From contig JACQZE010000010.1 in NCBI GenBank assembly GCA_016207885.1, positions 35,760-99,759 on the forward strand: a stretch of DNA of 64,000 nucleotides, written 5' to 3'. The translations under genes were made by a program, and so were the position numbers. How positions within the stretch are numbered: the first letter of the stretch is position 1; each line of letters starts with the position of its first letter. The notes below the pieces were generated by a model, which saw nothing but the letters and a program-made list of their open reading frames with translations, did no database searches and had not been told where the DNA came from. This document shows, piece by piece, positions 33,755-43,095 of this stretch. The DNA is from Nitrospirota bacterium. GTDB taxonomy: Bacteria; Nitrospirota; Thermodesulfovibrionia; UBA6902.

Positions 33755-34882
33755 CTACAGCTTCCCGACATGATTCCTTAAAGAGAAGCCTTTGAGTTCA
33801 GGATCGCCTTCGCCTTTATACTGGATCATGACCATATGAGATTCTCCCATGCCTTCAGGCATTATCAGCCCTTTGATCTTTTTTATCTCTGCTGCATAAT
33901 TCGGCGAGTCGGCATAGAGTTCTGTAATTATTTCGTCAATGCCGGAAGCGACAAGGTACGTTCCCTGCGATGTGTAGCCTAATGTTTCCAGCACTGCCTC
34001 ATCACCCCATTTTTTAACGGATGAAAAATCAACATGGGCGGTTATGTCCTGCTCTCCTACATACTCATATGGATTTTCATTTATCTGATGATCGTGATAG
34101 CAGAGGAGGGTGCCTCTGTTTCTCTCTTCACTGTAATATTCTTTCGCAGTGTAACCGTAATCTATCGTCAGGAGAAAACCGTTAGATAATATCGATGATA
34201 TCTCTTTGAGCCAATCTTTTATTCTGAGATTTATCTCAGTTCTGTACCCCTGTGGGAATCCCGTGGAGAACTGCCTGATGTAATCCATCAATTCAATATC
34301 AGTGATATCCTGTTTTATCTCAATGAGTCCGCCTGGATCATAATTCAAACAAACCTCTTTCAGGCCATTATCCATCTCAACGATATGAACCGGAAATGCG
34401 TCAAGAAGCTCGTTGGAAAATATGCAGCCGTTGATTTTGCCGGGCATATCTTTTAGTGACTGAAACCATGTTACCCTTTCTTTATGTTTCGCAAGAAGAT
34501 CTCCCTGTTTTTTCTCAAAGTGTTTGAATGGTTCAATGATCGCGTACTTTAATGAGTTTGAAATATCATGAGATTGCTTAGTCAGATGATCGAGAATATC
34601 TTTGCTTAAATACCCTTCGCCCGCTCCTATCTCAACAGCATGAAATTCAGACGGCTTGCCGAGTATCTCCCACATCTCTATTAACTGCTTCGCTATCATC
34701 GCGCCGAAGACAGGGTGAAGATGCGGGCTTGTATAGAAGTCGCCATGACGGCCTATCGCAACCTCAGGGTTTGAGTAGTAGCCGAGTTCAGGATAATAAA
34801 GCGCCATCTCCATGAACTTCTCAAAAGTGACGGAACCGTCTTTTTTTATCTTTTCAATGATGATATTTTTCAGTTGTTTCAT
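33755..34882 (-). CDS. MidA/NDUFAF7-family SAM-dependent methyltransferase
   Basis: A 375-aa class I methyltransferase of the COG1565 family. It has the N-terminal signature SFEKFMEMALYYPELGYYSN with GRHGDFYTSP. The SAM motif is AVEIGAGEGYLSKDIL, and SNELLDAFPVHIVE and LLTIDYGY follow. The mitochondrial homologue methylates a complex I subunit; the bacterial substrate is uncertain. It stands alone on the minus strand. Confidence 0.9.
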   Translation of the reverse strand: MKQLKNIIIEKIKKDGSVTFEKFMEMALYYPELGYYSNPEVAIGRHGDFYTSPHLHPVFGAMIAKQLIEMWEILGKPSEFHAVEIGAGEGYLSKDILDHLTKQSHDISNSLKYAIIEPFKHFEKKQGDLLAKHKERVTWFQSLKDMPGKINGCIFSNELLDAFPVHIVEMDNGLKEVCLNYDPGGLIEIKQDITDIELMDYIRQFSTGFPQGYRTEINLRIKDWLKEISSILSNGFLLTIDYGYTAKEYYSEERNRGTLLCYHDHQINENPYEYVGEQDITAHVDFSSVKKWGDEAVLETLGYTSQGTYLVASGIDEIITELYADSPNYAAEIKKIKGLIMPEGMGESHMVMIQYKGEGDPELKGFSLRNHVGKL

Positions 34883-34894
34883 TTTTGTATTTTC

Positions 34895-35019
34895 GTCATT
34901 CCGGCTTGTCCGGAATCTTTTCCGTGATAAATACAGGGCTTCTTCGTTTCATTCAGAATGAAATTTAAAGACGATTCCGGACAAGCCAACAGTAGGCTGG
35001 ACGGAACCGCCGGAATGAC
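34895..35019. repeat. Nested palindromic intergenic repeat (about 125 bp)
   Basis: Outer arms GTCATTCCGG (34895-34904) and CCGGAATGAC (35010-35019) are perfect inverted repeats. Inside, GGCTTGTCCGGAATC (34903-34917) pairs with 34973-34987 over 15 bases. At the centre TTTCATTC and GAATGAAA flank a single A. This nested form resembles a mobile non-coding repeat of the REP/MITE type. Confidence 0.75.
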
Positions 35020-35098
35020 ATTATCATGAAAGTCTGAATATTATAATGCTTTGGGAAGAATATGATGATAAAGATTGTAGCTGATGATTTACGGCAGG

Positions 35099-37015
35099 CT
35101 AAAACTCATTCTCTGTCCACATATCCTGCGTGAACCTGACGGCCTTGTTCCTGCCGGTATCTTTCGCCTTGTATAGAGCCACATCGGCATACTTGATGGC
35201 CTGCCAGAAGGCGTCTGTGTCTTTGGGGAATTCGCTTATGCCGAGGCTGATCGTCTTTTTTATTATTCCGTCAAAGACCTTGAGCTTGGTGTCTTCCATA
35301 GACTTTCTGATCTTTTCAGCGATCTCCATTGTTTTATCGCCCTCGACATCAAGTATTATCAGAAGGAACTCCTCTCCGCCAAACCGTATCACAAGGTCTG
35401 AGCTTCTAACGCATTGCCTGATGATATTGGCAGTGTTTTTGAGGATTTCATCGCCGACATTATGGCCGTAAACATCATTGACCTGTTTGAAGTAGTCGAG
35501 ATCGCACATTATAAGCCCGATGTTCTTCTTCCTTCTCAGGGCGCCGGCTATGAGTGTTTCAGTATATTCCTGCAGGAACCTCCTGTTGTACAGGCCCGTA
35601 AGCGCGTCCTTCAGCGCAGATTCTCTTAGTGTGTTCGTCAGCCTCTTCGCCTCAATTACAGGAACAGCCTCGCTGATATACTGTTCCACTTTATATATCC
35701 TTCTGTCTTTACCGTTGAGATTGTAGTATTTTTTATCAAACAGGAACTGGACGACTCCGCCGACGCTTCCTGAGATCAGCATCGGTATACATACATGGAT
35801 CTTGTCCAGTTCTGTTTTGAACTGTTTGCATATGTTTGGGTAAGCAAAAGAGGATATAAGGTGGCCGGTCTTTTTTACCTTGCATAGGCTGCAGTCATGC
35901 AGTATGTCAGGATTGCAGTTTATATCGTTTTCATTCATGATGATGGGATATACCGATTTCATCTTGTTCTGGCTGTTTGAAACCTCATAGATCAGGAAGT
36001 TGTCAAGCCCGAACCTGTCAAAGACATTGCCAAGCCTGGAGTAGACATCTTCAAGGCTGTCGTCCTCTTCGATGACCTGTTTAAAAATATCAAGTTCATG
36101 GATCTCTTCCATCAGGTCATTGAAGTCCTGTGTCAGGATGCCTATTTCATCTTTTGAGCTCACATGGATCTTGTTTGTGATATCCACCTTTCCTTCTCCC
36201 ACTGACCTTATCTGCTCTATTATCGCCTTGACGGGCCTGGCGATCGCTCTTGAAATGGAGATCGTGAAAACTATAAGAAGAAGAGTCGCTGTCAGCAGGA
36301 CGCCTATAAAGGCGTAGGGCATGAATTTTGTCACGTATCTGATGCTCCGGGCATTTACATCGTAAAGTGAGGCTTCTTCGGAAGAGTACCGGTTGGATAA
36401 TGATATTAATTTTGAAATCAGCAGTTTGAATTCCCCGATATTATTATCAAGCTGTTCCGCGCTTAAATTTTTATCCGCGAGCAAGTCCTTTTTTGTTTTA
36501 GCTATCTCCAGTATCTTTGCTTCAAGCGCGTCAACGTCAGCCAGCAAAGACTTTGAGTAAATCCCGTTTCCGGGATCGTTTTCAGAAGAAAGTGTCGTGC
36601 TGTCAATAACGCTGTTGTCATCCCTGTTAATATCCACTACCAGCCCGCCCGTGGACAACGCAGCTGCAAATAACCTGATATCGGAAACCCTTGCTTTTGA
36701 TATCTCAAGTTTAGCGTTAAAGATATTTATATCAGAGATATTCCTTATTTCAGTTGCGTCAGTGCTGAGCTCCTGCAGTTTTCTCAGGATCTTCTGGGCG
36801 ACTCTTTCGTGAGGTATCAGGTGGTTTACTATCTTGTCGGTTTTCAGATTGATTATCTTGCTGGTTACGATGCTTATGCCGAACATCACCATGAACCAGA
36901 ACAGGACGCCAACGAAAAAGAATACGAACTTTTCCCTTATAGGCATGTTGACGAATGTTATGAACTTTACAAATTTCTTCACTCTGCTCATATTTTCATT
37001 AGTCAATGCGGTCAT
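35099..37015 (-). CDS. Membrane diguanylate cyclase (HAMP-GAF-like-GGDEF)
   Basis: About 638 aa. TM1 lies near residues 27-50, a periplasmic helical sensor domain follows, TM2 is near 225-250, and HAMP follows with a GAF-like region. The GGDEF domain (about 460-630) has active-site GGEEF and an RxxD inhibitory site five residues before it, so it can make c-di-GMP with feedback control. ATG at 37015 is chosen; a TATAAT (37027-37022 on this strand) would place the transcript start almost at that codon. Confidence 0.9.
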   Translation of the reverse strand: MTALTNENMSRVKKFVKFITFVNMPIREKFVFFFVGVLFWFMVMFGISIVTSKIINLKTDKIVNHLIPHERVAQKILRKLQELSTDATEIRNISDINIFNAKLEISKARVSDIRLFAAALSTGGLVVDINRDDNSVIDSTTLSSENDPGNGIYSKSLLADVDALEAKILEIAKTKKDLLADKNLSAEQLDNNIGEFKLLISKLISLSNRYSSEEASLYDVNARSIRYVTKFMPYAFIGVLLTATLLLIVFTISISRAIARPVKAIIEQIRSVGEGKVDITNKIHVSSKDEIGILTQDFNDLMEEIHELDIFKQVIEEDDSLEDVYSRLGNVFDRFGLDNFLIYEVSNSQNKMKSVYPIIMNENDINCNPDILHDCSLCKVKKTGHLISSFAYPNICKQFKTELDKIHVCIPMLISGSVGGVVQFLFDKKYYNLNGKDRRIYKVEQYISEAVPVIEAKRLTNTLRESALKDALTGLYNRRFLQEYTETLIAGALRRKKNIGLIMCDLDYFKQVNDVYGHNVGDEILKNTANIIRQCVRSSDLVIRFGGEEFLLIILDVEGDKTMEIAEKIRKSMEDTKLKVFDGIIKKTISLGISEFPKDTDAFWQAIKYADVALYKAKDTGRNKAVRFTQDMWTENEF

Positions 37016-37036
37016 AGTCAAATTATAAAGCAAAAC

Positions 37037-38020
37037 CTAAGAAATTTCTAACATCCTGTCAAGCGCCTTTTTTGCGGGTATCCGGATATCTTCCGGCACC
37101 TTTATGATATTTGTCATCGTCTCAAGCGCCCTGAGCACGCTGTTAAGCGTGGTCTTCTTCATATTGGGGCATATCATGTCTTTTCTTAATGTGTAAAAAG
37201 TCTTGCCCGGATTCTCTTTCCTAAGCCTGTATAAAAGCCCTATCTCAGTGCCTACGATAAACTCATTAGCGTCAGACGCTGCCGCGTACCTCAGCATCCC
37301 TGATGTGCTTGTAACATGGTCAGCAGCCTCAAGAACCTCAAGCCTGCATTCAGGGTGCGCCATCACAAGCGCGAGGGGATGTTCGGCCTTCGCCTTCTCA
37401 ACATCCTCTTTTCTGATCCTGTCATGAGTATGACAGAATCCGTCCCATGCGATGACCTCTTTTTGGGTATTTTTCGCTATCCACGCTGAGAGATTTTTAT
37501 CCGGGATACATATGACCCTGCCAGAGTCGAGTGATTCAACCACCTTTACCGCATTGGCTGATGTGCAGCATATGTCGCTCTCTGCCTTTACAGCAGCGGT
37601 GGTGTTGACGTAAGTGACAACAGGCACGCCGGGATGAGCTTTCTTGATGTCCTTCAGAGTGAAGTCAGCGGGGTAGGTGTAAGCGTCAGTATATTGATAA
37701 CCGGGAAACTCGGTTATCGCATTTCTCGGGCCGTCCACAGTTATCATGTCAGCCATGGGACAGAAGGCGCCTAACTCGGGCAGAAGTACCGTCTTGTCAG
37801 GAGAGAGTATGGATGCGCTCTCCGCCATGAAATTCACACCGCAAAAGACGATAACATCGCAGTCTGTTGATGCCGCCTTTCGGGAGAGCTCCAGAGAGTC
37901 GCCTGTGAAGTCAGCAAGCTCCTGAACCTCGTCACGCTGGTAATTATGCGCGATTATCAAGGCGTTTCTTTGCTCTTTCAGCCGCAGGATCTTTTCAATT
38001 ATGGCGCTGTGCTCGGTCAT
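37037..38020 (-). CDS. nadA: Quinolinate synthase A
   Basis: A [4Fe-4S] enzyme that condenses iminoaspartate with DHAP in NAD synthesis. Conserved Cys are in [18 protein letters not shown] and MICPNMK. The motifs [15 protein letters not shown] and AHPEC are typical. Length 327 aa fits the short NadA type. ATG at 38020 is preferred because the promoter -10 overlaps the upstream TTG. It is divergent from der. Confidence 0.94.
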   Translation of the reverse strand: MTEHSAIIEKILRLKEQRNALIIAHNYQRDEVQELADFTGDSLELSRKAASTDCDVIVFCGVNFMAESASILSPDKTVLLPELGAFCPMADMITVDGPRNAITEFPGYQYTDAYTYPADFTLKDIKKAHPGVPVVTYVNTTAAVKAESDICCTSANAVKVVESLDSGRVICIPDKNLSAWIAKNTQKEVIAWDGFCHTHDRIRKEDVEKAKAEHPLALVMAHPECRLEVLEAADHVTSTSGMLRYAAASDANEFIVGTEIGLLYRLRKENPGKTFYTLRKDMICPNMKKTTLNSVLRALETMTNIIKVPEDIRIPAKKALDRMLEIS

Positions 38021-38030
38021 GATGACTTGC

Positions 38031-38060
38031 AATATAACATGCGTATATATATAAGGTCAA
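38031..38060 (-). promoter_or_regulatory. nadA promoter with almost no leader
   Basis: On the minus strand, TTGACC (38060-38055) and TATATT (38036-38031) are 18 bases apart. The start would be about 38024, four bases before the nadA ATG. Confidence 0.65.
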
Positions 38061-38104
38061 TCAGTAGTTATATGTAGTTATATGTAAGGCGCTCCCGTTG
38101 CCTG

Positions 38105-38113
38105 TGCTATAAT
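38105..38113 (+). promoter_or_regulatory. Extended -10 promoter of der
   Basis: TGCTATAAT is a perfect extended -10. Transcription would start near 38120, about seven bases before the der ATG at 38127. No good -35 is visible, as is acceptable for extended -10 promoters. Confidence 0.6.
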
Positions 38114-38126
38114 TACTATCATTATT

Positions 38127-39449
38127 ATGAAGAAACCGATCGTTGCGATAGTAGGAAGGCCGAATGTAGGAAAATCCACCCTTTTTAACAAAATGGTTGG
38201 GAAGCGGCGCGCTGTTATCGAGGATATCCCCGGTATCACAAGGGACAGGCTGTATGATGAGGCAAAGTACGATGACAAAAGGTTCATTGTCATAGATACG
38301 GGCGGTATCCATCCTGACCCTCATAAGGATATGGACAGCGAGGTGCGGGAGCAGGCTCTGGTTGCGGTGGAAGAGGCTGACATTCTGATCATGATGATGG
38401 ACGCGGAGAGCGGCCTTCTGTCTGCTGACATGGAGCTTATCAACCTTCTCAGAAGATACAGTAAAAAAACCTTTTACGCGGTAAATAAGATAGACGGAAT
38501 AAATAAAGAGAAGAGCCTTCTAACGGATTTCTACGCCGCCGGCATTGATATATTCCCTGTTTCAGCCTTGAACGGTTATGGTTACCATGATTTCATGGAG
38601 AAGGTCACAGAGCTGATCCCTGATTTTGATGAAGAGGAATCAGAATATCCGAGGATATCGATATTAGGACGTCCGAATGTCGGCAAGTCCACTCTTGTCA
38701 ATTCCCTTCTCGGCAAAAAGAGGATGATAGTCAGCGATGTGCCGGGCACTACAAGAGATGCTGTTGATTCAATATGCTCGTACTACAAAAAGAACTATGT
38801 GCTTGTTGATACCGCAGGGATCCGCAGAAAGGGCAAGATGGCTGAGACCTTTGAAAAATATTCTTTCATGAGGACGGTGAGGAATGTTGAGAACTGCGAT
38901 GTTGTCCTGATGGTGCTTGACGCGTCTGAAGGCGTTGTTGAGCTTGACCTGAAGATAGCAGGGCTGATATATGAGTCAGGCAGGGGCGCGATAATACTCC
39001 TGAACAAGTGGGATCTTGTGGATAAGGAGGAGATGTCACTCAAGAAGATGGAGGCTGAAATATATCAGAAGCTGTGGTTTATGCGGCATGTCCCGATATT
39101 GACGGTATCCGCATTGAGCAGGCAGAGGGTCACCAACCTCTTTTCCCTTGTTGATGAGGTCATTGCAGAGAGCGCAAAGAGGATCAGCACACACCAGCTT
39201 AACCTGTTCATTAAGAAGGTCACTTCACTTAAAGAACCCCCGATGCACGGAGGCAAGCGTGTCAAGATAAAATATATAACCCAGGTCAAGACCAAGCCTC
39301 CGGGATTTATCATATTTACCAATAATAAAGAGGGCATGAAGCCTCAATATATCAGGTTCATTGAAAAACATATGAGGGACTCGTTCGGATTCAAGGGTGT
39401 GCCGTTAAGCATATTCGTGAGACAGAGTGAGGTCAAGAAAATACCATAA
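38127..39449 (+). CDS. der: GTPase Der (EngA)
   Basis: A double-G-domain GTPase needed for 50S ribosome assembly. The two P loops are GRPNVGKST near residues 10-18 and again near 185-193. The G3 motifs are DTGGI and DTAGI, and G4 motifs are NKID and NKWD. The C-terminal KH-like domain ends the 440 aa. The TAA stop overlaps the next ATG (TAATG). Confidence 0.97.
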   Translation: MKKPIVAIVGRPNVGKSTLFNKMVGKRRAVIEDIPGITRDRLYDEAKYDDKRFIVIDTGGIHPDPHKDMDSEVREQALVAVEEADILIMMMDAESGLLSADMELINLLRRYSKKTFYAVNKIDGINKEKSLLTDFYAAGIDIFPVSALNGYGYHDFMEKVTELIPDFDEEESEYPRISILGRPNVGKSTLVNSLLGKKRMIVSDVPGTTRDAVDSICSYYKKNYVLVDTAGIRRKGKMAETFEKYSFMRTVRNVENCDVVLMVLDASEGVVELDLKIAGLIYESGRGAIILLNKWDLVDKEEMSLKKMEAEIYQKLWFMRHVPILTVSALSRQRVTNLFSLVDEVIAESAKRISTHQLNLFIKKVTSLKEPPMHGGKRVKIKYITQVKTKPPGFIIFTNNKEGMKPQYIRFIEKHMRDSFGFKGVPLSIFVRQSEVKKIP

Positions 39450-40270
39450 TGTATGTCATCAGATCACTTGGAAGGAGCCTGGCCGCTTTTTTGGAGGACG
39501 ATTGCCTGTATCTATCTGCCTCGATATCATATTTCCTTATCGTTTCCATTGTGCCGCTGAGTCTGCTGATACTCGCGCTCTTCGGGTATTTTCTCGGTGA
39601 GAGCCAGGAATTCTACCAGTTCGCCGTCTCCGGGCTGTTAAGCGCTTTTCCTTCTGTAACCAGCAGTGTAACGGCTGAACTTCAGAACCTGATCATATTC
39701 AGGGGCATAAGTTTTTTTACCTTTCTGGTCTACTGTTTTCTGTCGCTGCAGCTATATTACTCCATGGAGCATGCGATGAATGTAATATTTGATGTCCCGC
39801 AGAAGAGGCATTTTTTCATATCTATATTATGGTCTATTCTGACCGTGACGCTGGTCATGTTATCTTTAATACTCGCTTTCCTGCTCAGTTCTTTTGCAGG
39901 AGTCTTTCACGTCCATCCGATGAATATCTTCGGAATAGCGGTTGGTGTAAAGCTGGGAATTTTCCTTAAATATATCGCCCCTTATTTAATGGTGCTTTCA
40001 GTATTCACAGCTATATTCATGATAGTTCCAAAGGCAAGGGTACGCACTCTGCACGCTGTTTCGGGAGCTGTTCTTGTAGCTATCTTGTGGGATCTGGGCA
40101 AAAACTTTTTTACATGGTATGTGAAGAATGTGGCTGATCTCGGAATGATATACGGTTCGCTGACAACATTTATATTCGCTCTTGTCTGGATATATTACTC
40201 ATCATGCATCGTTCTTCTTGGCGGAGAGTTTGTTTCCTGCCTGGCTGCTTCACACAGGGAAAAGCCGTGA
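39449..40270 (+). CDS. YihY/BrkB-family inner membrane protein
   Basis: A 273-aa protein with about six TM helices. Family motifs are LSASISYFLIVSIVPLSLLI near the N terminus, and MIYGSLTTFIFALVWIYYSS with LLGGEF near the C terminus. Despite old names (RNase BN, BrkB), its function is unclear. It overlaps the der stop by one base, so it is probably co-translated. Confidence 0.9.
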   Translation: MYVIRSLGRSLAAFLEDDCLYLSASISYFLIVSIVPLSLLILALFGYFLGESQEFYQFAVSGLLSAFPSVTSSVTAELQNLIIFRGISFFTFLVYCFLSLQLYYSMEHAMNVIFDVPQKRHFFISILWSILTVTLVMLSLILAFLLSSFAGVFHVHPMNIFGIAVGVKLGIFLKYIAPYLMVLSVFTAIFMIVPKARVRTLHAVSGAVLVAILWDLGKNFFTWYVKNVADLGMIYGSLTTFIFALVWIYYSSCIVLLGGEFVSCLAASHREKP

Positions 40271-40275
40271 TATTC

Positions 40276-41520
40276 TCACTTAAGGCTTAAGAATGCCATT
40301 GTTTCGATATGAAATGTCTGAGGGAAGAGATCGACCATTCTTACTGAGTTGAACTCGTATCTTGTCAGGAGTTTTTTGATATCTCTCGCAAATGTAGTCG
40401 GGTTGCACGATATGTATAATATTTTTTCCGGCAGCATCTGGAGAACGTTATCTGTTACCTTGTTGGAAAGCCCGAGCCTCGGAGGGTCAAGTATCAGTAT
40501 GCCAGGCCTCTGTTCAGCCTGAAATTCTTCAGCCCTGGACTTCACAAACCTGTAGCGGGTTATATTGTTCAACTCCAGATTCCTCATGCCGTCATCAATG
40601 GCATATGGGTTCTCCTCAATGCCGGTCACTTCGCATCCTTCAGCCAATGGCAGAGAGAAATTGCCTGCGCCTGCGTATAGGTCCAGTATCTTTTCTTTGC
40701 CAGTGAGTTGCAGCTCCTTTTTAATCAGCCTTATCATTGCGATGTTAACATCCCAATTGCTCTGGAGGAAGCTCATAGGAGAGATGGAATATTTAAGCCC
40801 GTCAAGATCCAGAGAAAGATACGGGTCTCCGAAGTTCAAAGCCATAGTCTCTCCTGTATCGATCGAAAGCCCGGGAAATCCGGCATCTGTGAATTTTGAG
40901 ACCAGGCTGTTAAGGTCGACATTGTGCGGGAATTCCCTTGAGACCTTTAAGAGAGCGACGGGCCTGTCCCCTGAAGTTATATGAAGCTCTTTGATGCCAT
41001 GCATTTTTACCAGTTCTCTTGCTTTTTGGAAATGCTTGTTGAGATCATCAGTCATGATCAGGCACTTATCTATATTCACCACATCTCTCGTATTCTCTTT
41101 GTAAAAGCCTGAATCATCGCCCTCAACCTTAAACTGTCCCCTGATCCTGTATTTCCAGGGGCTATTCCCGACTAATGACTCTGAAAGATCGATCTCGGTC
41201 TTTGCTATCCTCTTGAGGCAGTTGCTGAGGATGTCCTCTTTCATCTTTATCTGCTGCTCATATGGTATATGCTGAAGATGACAGCCCCCGCATATTCCAA
41301 AGTATTCACATTCCGGCTTTACTCTGTCAGGGGAGGGTTCAATTATTCTTGATACAGTTGCTGTGATGTAATCCTTTCTGTCTTTATCCACTGTCACTTC
41401 AACCGTCTCGCCGGGCATAGTCTGTCCGCTGACCATAACTACCTTGCCTTCAAGCTTGGCTATATATACATTGCCGTATGCCGGGCGTTCGATCTTTAAT
41501 GTGAGTTTATTGGGTGTCAT
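40276..41520 (-). CDS. rlmD: 23S rRNA (uracil-5-)-methyltransferase, RlmD/RumA type
   Basis: A 414-aa enzyme with an N-terminal TRAM domain (ERPAYGNVYIAKLEGKVV), then Fe-S cluster cysteines (CEYFGICGGCHLQH). The SAM-binding motif is DLYAGAGNFSLPL and the substrate motif is LDPPRLG. The catalytic Cys is in YISCNPTTFARD. It methylates a uracil at C5 in rRNA (U1939 in E. coli); the exact site is assumed. It converges with yihY 5 bases away. Confidence 0.92.
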   Translation of the reverse strand: MTPNKLTLKIERPAYGNVYIAKLEGKVVMVSGQTMPGETVEVTVDKDRKDYITATVSRIIEPSPDRVKPECEYFGICGGCHLQHIPYEQQIKMKEDILSNCLKRIAKTEIDLSESLVGNSPWKYRIRGQFKVEGDDSGFYKENTRDVVNIDKCLIMTDDLNKHFQKARELVKMHGIKELHITSGDRPVALLKVSREFPHNVDLNSLVSKFTDAGFPGLSIDTGETMALNFGDPYLSLDLDGLKYSISPMSFLQSNWDVNIAMIRLIKKELQLTGKEKILDLYAGAGNFSLPLAEGCEVTGIEENPYAIDDGMRNLELNNITRYRFVKSRAEEFQAEQRPGILILDPPRLGLSNKVTDNVLQMLPEKILYISCNPTTFARDIKKLLTRYEFNSVRMVDLFPQTFHIETMAFLSLK

Positions 41521-41526
41521 GACTGA

Positions 41527-41802
41527 CTATGCGGCGTTCCCAATTTCTTTTGATTCATATTCAGGGAACATAATTATTGCCGGATGAACATCAAATGTTT
41601 TGGCAAGCTGTTCAGCGCGTTTTTTTCCGATATCAATTTTCTTATTCTCCAAAAGACTGATATTGGTAACAGTTATGCCGGAACGGCGCGCAAGTTCAGC
41701 CTGAGTCCAGCCTTTCAATTCGCGGAGCATACGAATTACTTCACCTGTTGATAAAACAGCATGGGCTTTTGCTGCGCCAAATGTGCCATAAGCTGATTTC
41801 AT
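41527..41802 (-). CDS. XRE-family antitoxin (HigA-like)
   Basis: A 91-aa protein with a helix-turn-helix: MLRELKGWTQAELARRSGITVTNISLLENKK. It lies 9 bases downstream of a RelE-fold toxin gene, the toxin-first order of HigBA modules. It probably binds the toxin and represses the pair. Confidence 0.87.
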   Translation of the reverse strand: MKSAYGTFGAAKAHAVLSTGEVIRMLRELKGWTQAELARRSGITVTNISLLENKKIDIGKKRAEQLAKTFDVHPAIIMFPEYESKEIGNAA

Positions 41803-41811
41803 TTAGTCCTC

Positions 41812-42084
41812 CTAATATTTATGCGGGGTTATTTCCATAACGTCGACAGTAACGATGTTCTGTTCTATCGTGTATATAACCCTGTATTGGTCGCTCAATC
41901 GTGATGAATGCTGCCCTCTGCGTTCGCCTTTAAGCTTCTCATCATGAAATCCTGGGAACTCTTTCAATTTATTCGGGCCATGACGAAAAACAATATTTTT
42001 CCAAAGTTCATATTTCTTGACTATATGTAATGGCAGCTTCAGGCATGTCTTTGCAATTGTACGATGTTCCCTGATATGCCACAT
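41812..42084 (-). CDS. RelE/HigB-type toxin
   Basis: A 90-aa basic protein of the RelE fold: HREHRT-like start, then FPGFHDEKLKGERRGQHSSRL, DQYRVIYTI and a C-terminal VMEITPHKY. The terminal H-x-Y is typical of YoeB/YafQ/HigB-like mRNA interferases. It is paired with an XRE antitoxin downstream. Confidence 0.87.
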   Translation of the reverse strand: MWHIREHRTIAKTCLKLPLHIVKKYELWKNIVFRHGPNKLKEFPGFHDEKLKGERRGQHSSRLSDQYRVIYTIEQNIVTVDVMEITPHKY

Positions 42085-42192
42085 TATTAAATATAATAAC
42101 TTATCAAATCTGATAATTCAAGCCCCAGGAACGTGCCTATACACAGCAGTTCATTTTATAGATATGGAAGTCCGACTTCCATAATATTGTCT

Positions 42193-43038
42193 TTAACAGA
42201 GGCACAGCTCATCAGCCTGTTTCTTTAAAGCAGCGGCTTTTCTGGGCGTGAGGGAGAGAAGCTTGGCAATCCTGCCCTCACTCATAACAGCGAGGTCTTT
42301 GAGGAGGATGATATCATCTTTGATAAGTGTGCTGATAAGCCCGGACTTGATCCCTGAAATAATTGTGACAGGGTAGAGTTTTTTGTCCTCGATCATCTTC
42401 TGCAGGCTGTCACCATCAGGGTAGCTCCAGCTTCTTATATTGAGGCCCATGCACTTTGCGTATGTGACTGCGTTTGATGTGCAGCGCGTGTTTGTCACGA
42501 GCCAGCCTTTGAAGACTTTGTCAGGATGCATAGCTTTCATGGTCGGCCAGAGGTCGTGAAACCTTGAGTGCACATACAGCGCGGTCTTTACATCCGTAGT
42601 CCCGCCGGCGGTGTTCCTGTATTTGCACTCTACGAGCGAGACCTCGCCTTCTTTCACTGCATAGACATCTACTTCATGATCGATACAATTGCCTTTAATA
42701 ATTACGCCGGTCTTGACCTTGTAGCCGTAATTCGTCATGACCGCGCCTAAATATTTTTCAAAAGGATAACCTGAAGGGCCCAGCCTGAAGATGGCATTCT
42801 TCAATGAATACCTGAGCCCTGCCGAATGATTGAGGGCCTTGAGATGTTTTTTTGCAAGCCTGTAAATCTTTCTGGTGCTGGTAACTGCGGGTATCTCATC
42901 AATCATCAGGTCTATTATCTCATCAGCCTTCTCACTGTCAGCCCCTGACCGTACAAGTGAATCATGGAGCTTATTCAGGTTGATGTCTTCAACAGCTCCG
43001 GAGGCTTTTTTGACCTTTATGTTTGCCGGTTTTGACAT
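42193..43038 (-). CDS. ATP-cone / Mrr-like restriction endonuclease
   Basis: A 281-aa protein with three parts. Residues 1-95 are an ATP-cone (VKKASGAVEDINLNKL). Residues 95-215 are a PD-(D/E)xK nuclease with HEVDVYAV and VECKYRN giving the D...ExK triad. The C-terminal 65 residues look like a helix-hairpin-helix (LSLTPRKAAALKKQADEL). Nucleotide binding by the cone could gate the nuclease. It stands alone after the toxin-antitoxin pair. Target and biological role are unknown. Confidence 0.85.
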   Translation of the reverse strand: MSKPANIKVKKASGAVEDINLNKLHDSLVRSGADSEKADEIIDLMIDEIPAVTSTRKIYRLAKKHLKALNHSAGLRYSLKNAIFRLGPSGYPFEKYLGAVMTNYGYKVKTGVIIKGNCIDHEVDVYAVKEGEVSLVECKYRNTAGGTTDVKTALYVHSRFHDLWPTMKAMHPDKVFKGWLVTNTRCTSNAVTYAKCMGLNIRSWSYPDGDSLQKMIEDKKLYPVTIISGIKSGLISTLIKDDIILLKDLAVMSEGRIAKLLSLTPRKAAALKKQADELCLC

Positions 43039-43095
43039 ATTAATTTCAATAATGGAGACACTCTCAAAAAATGATATCGAATACGGTTGTTGGAG

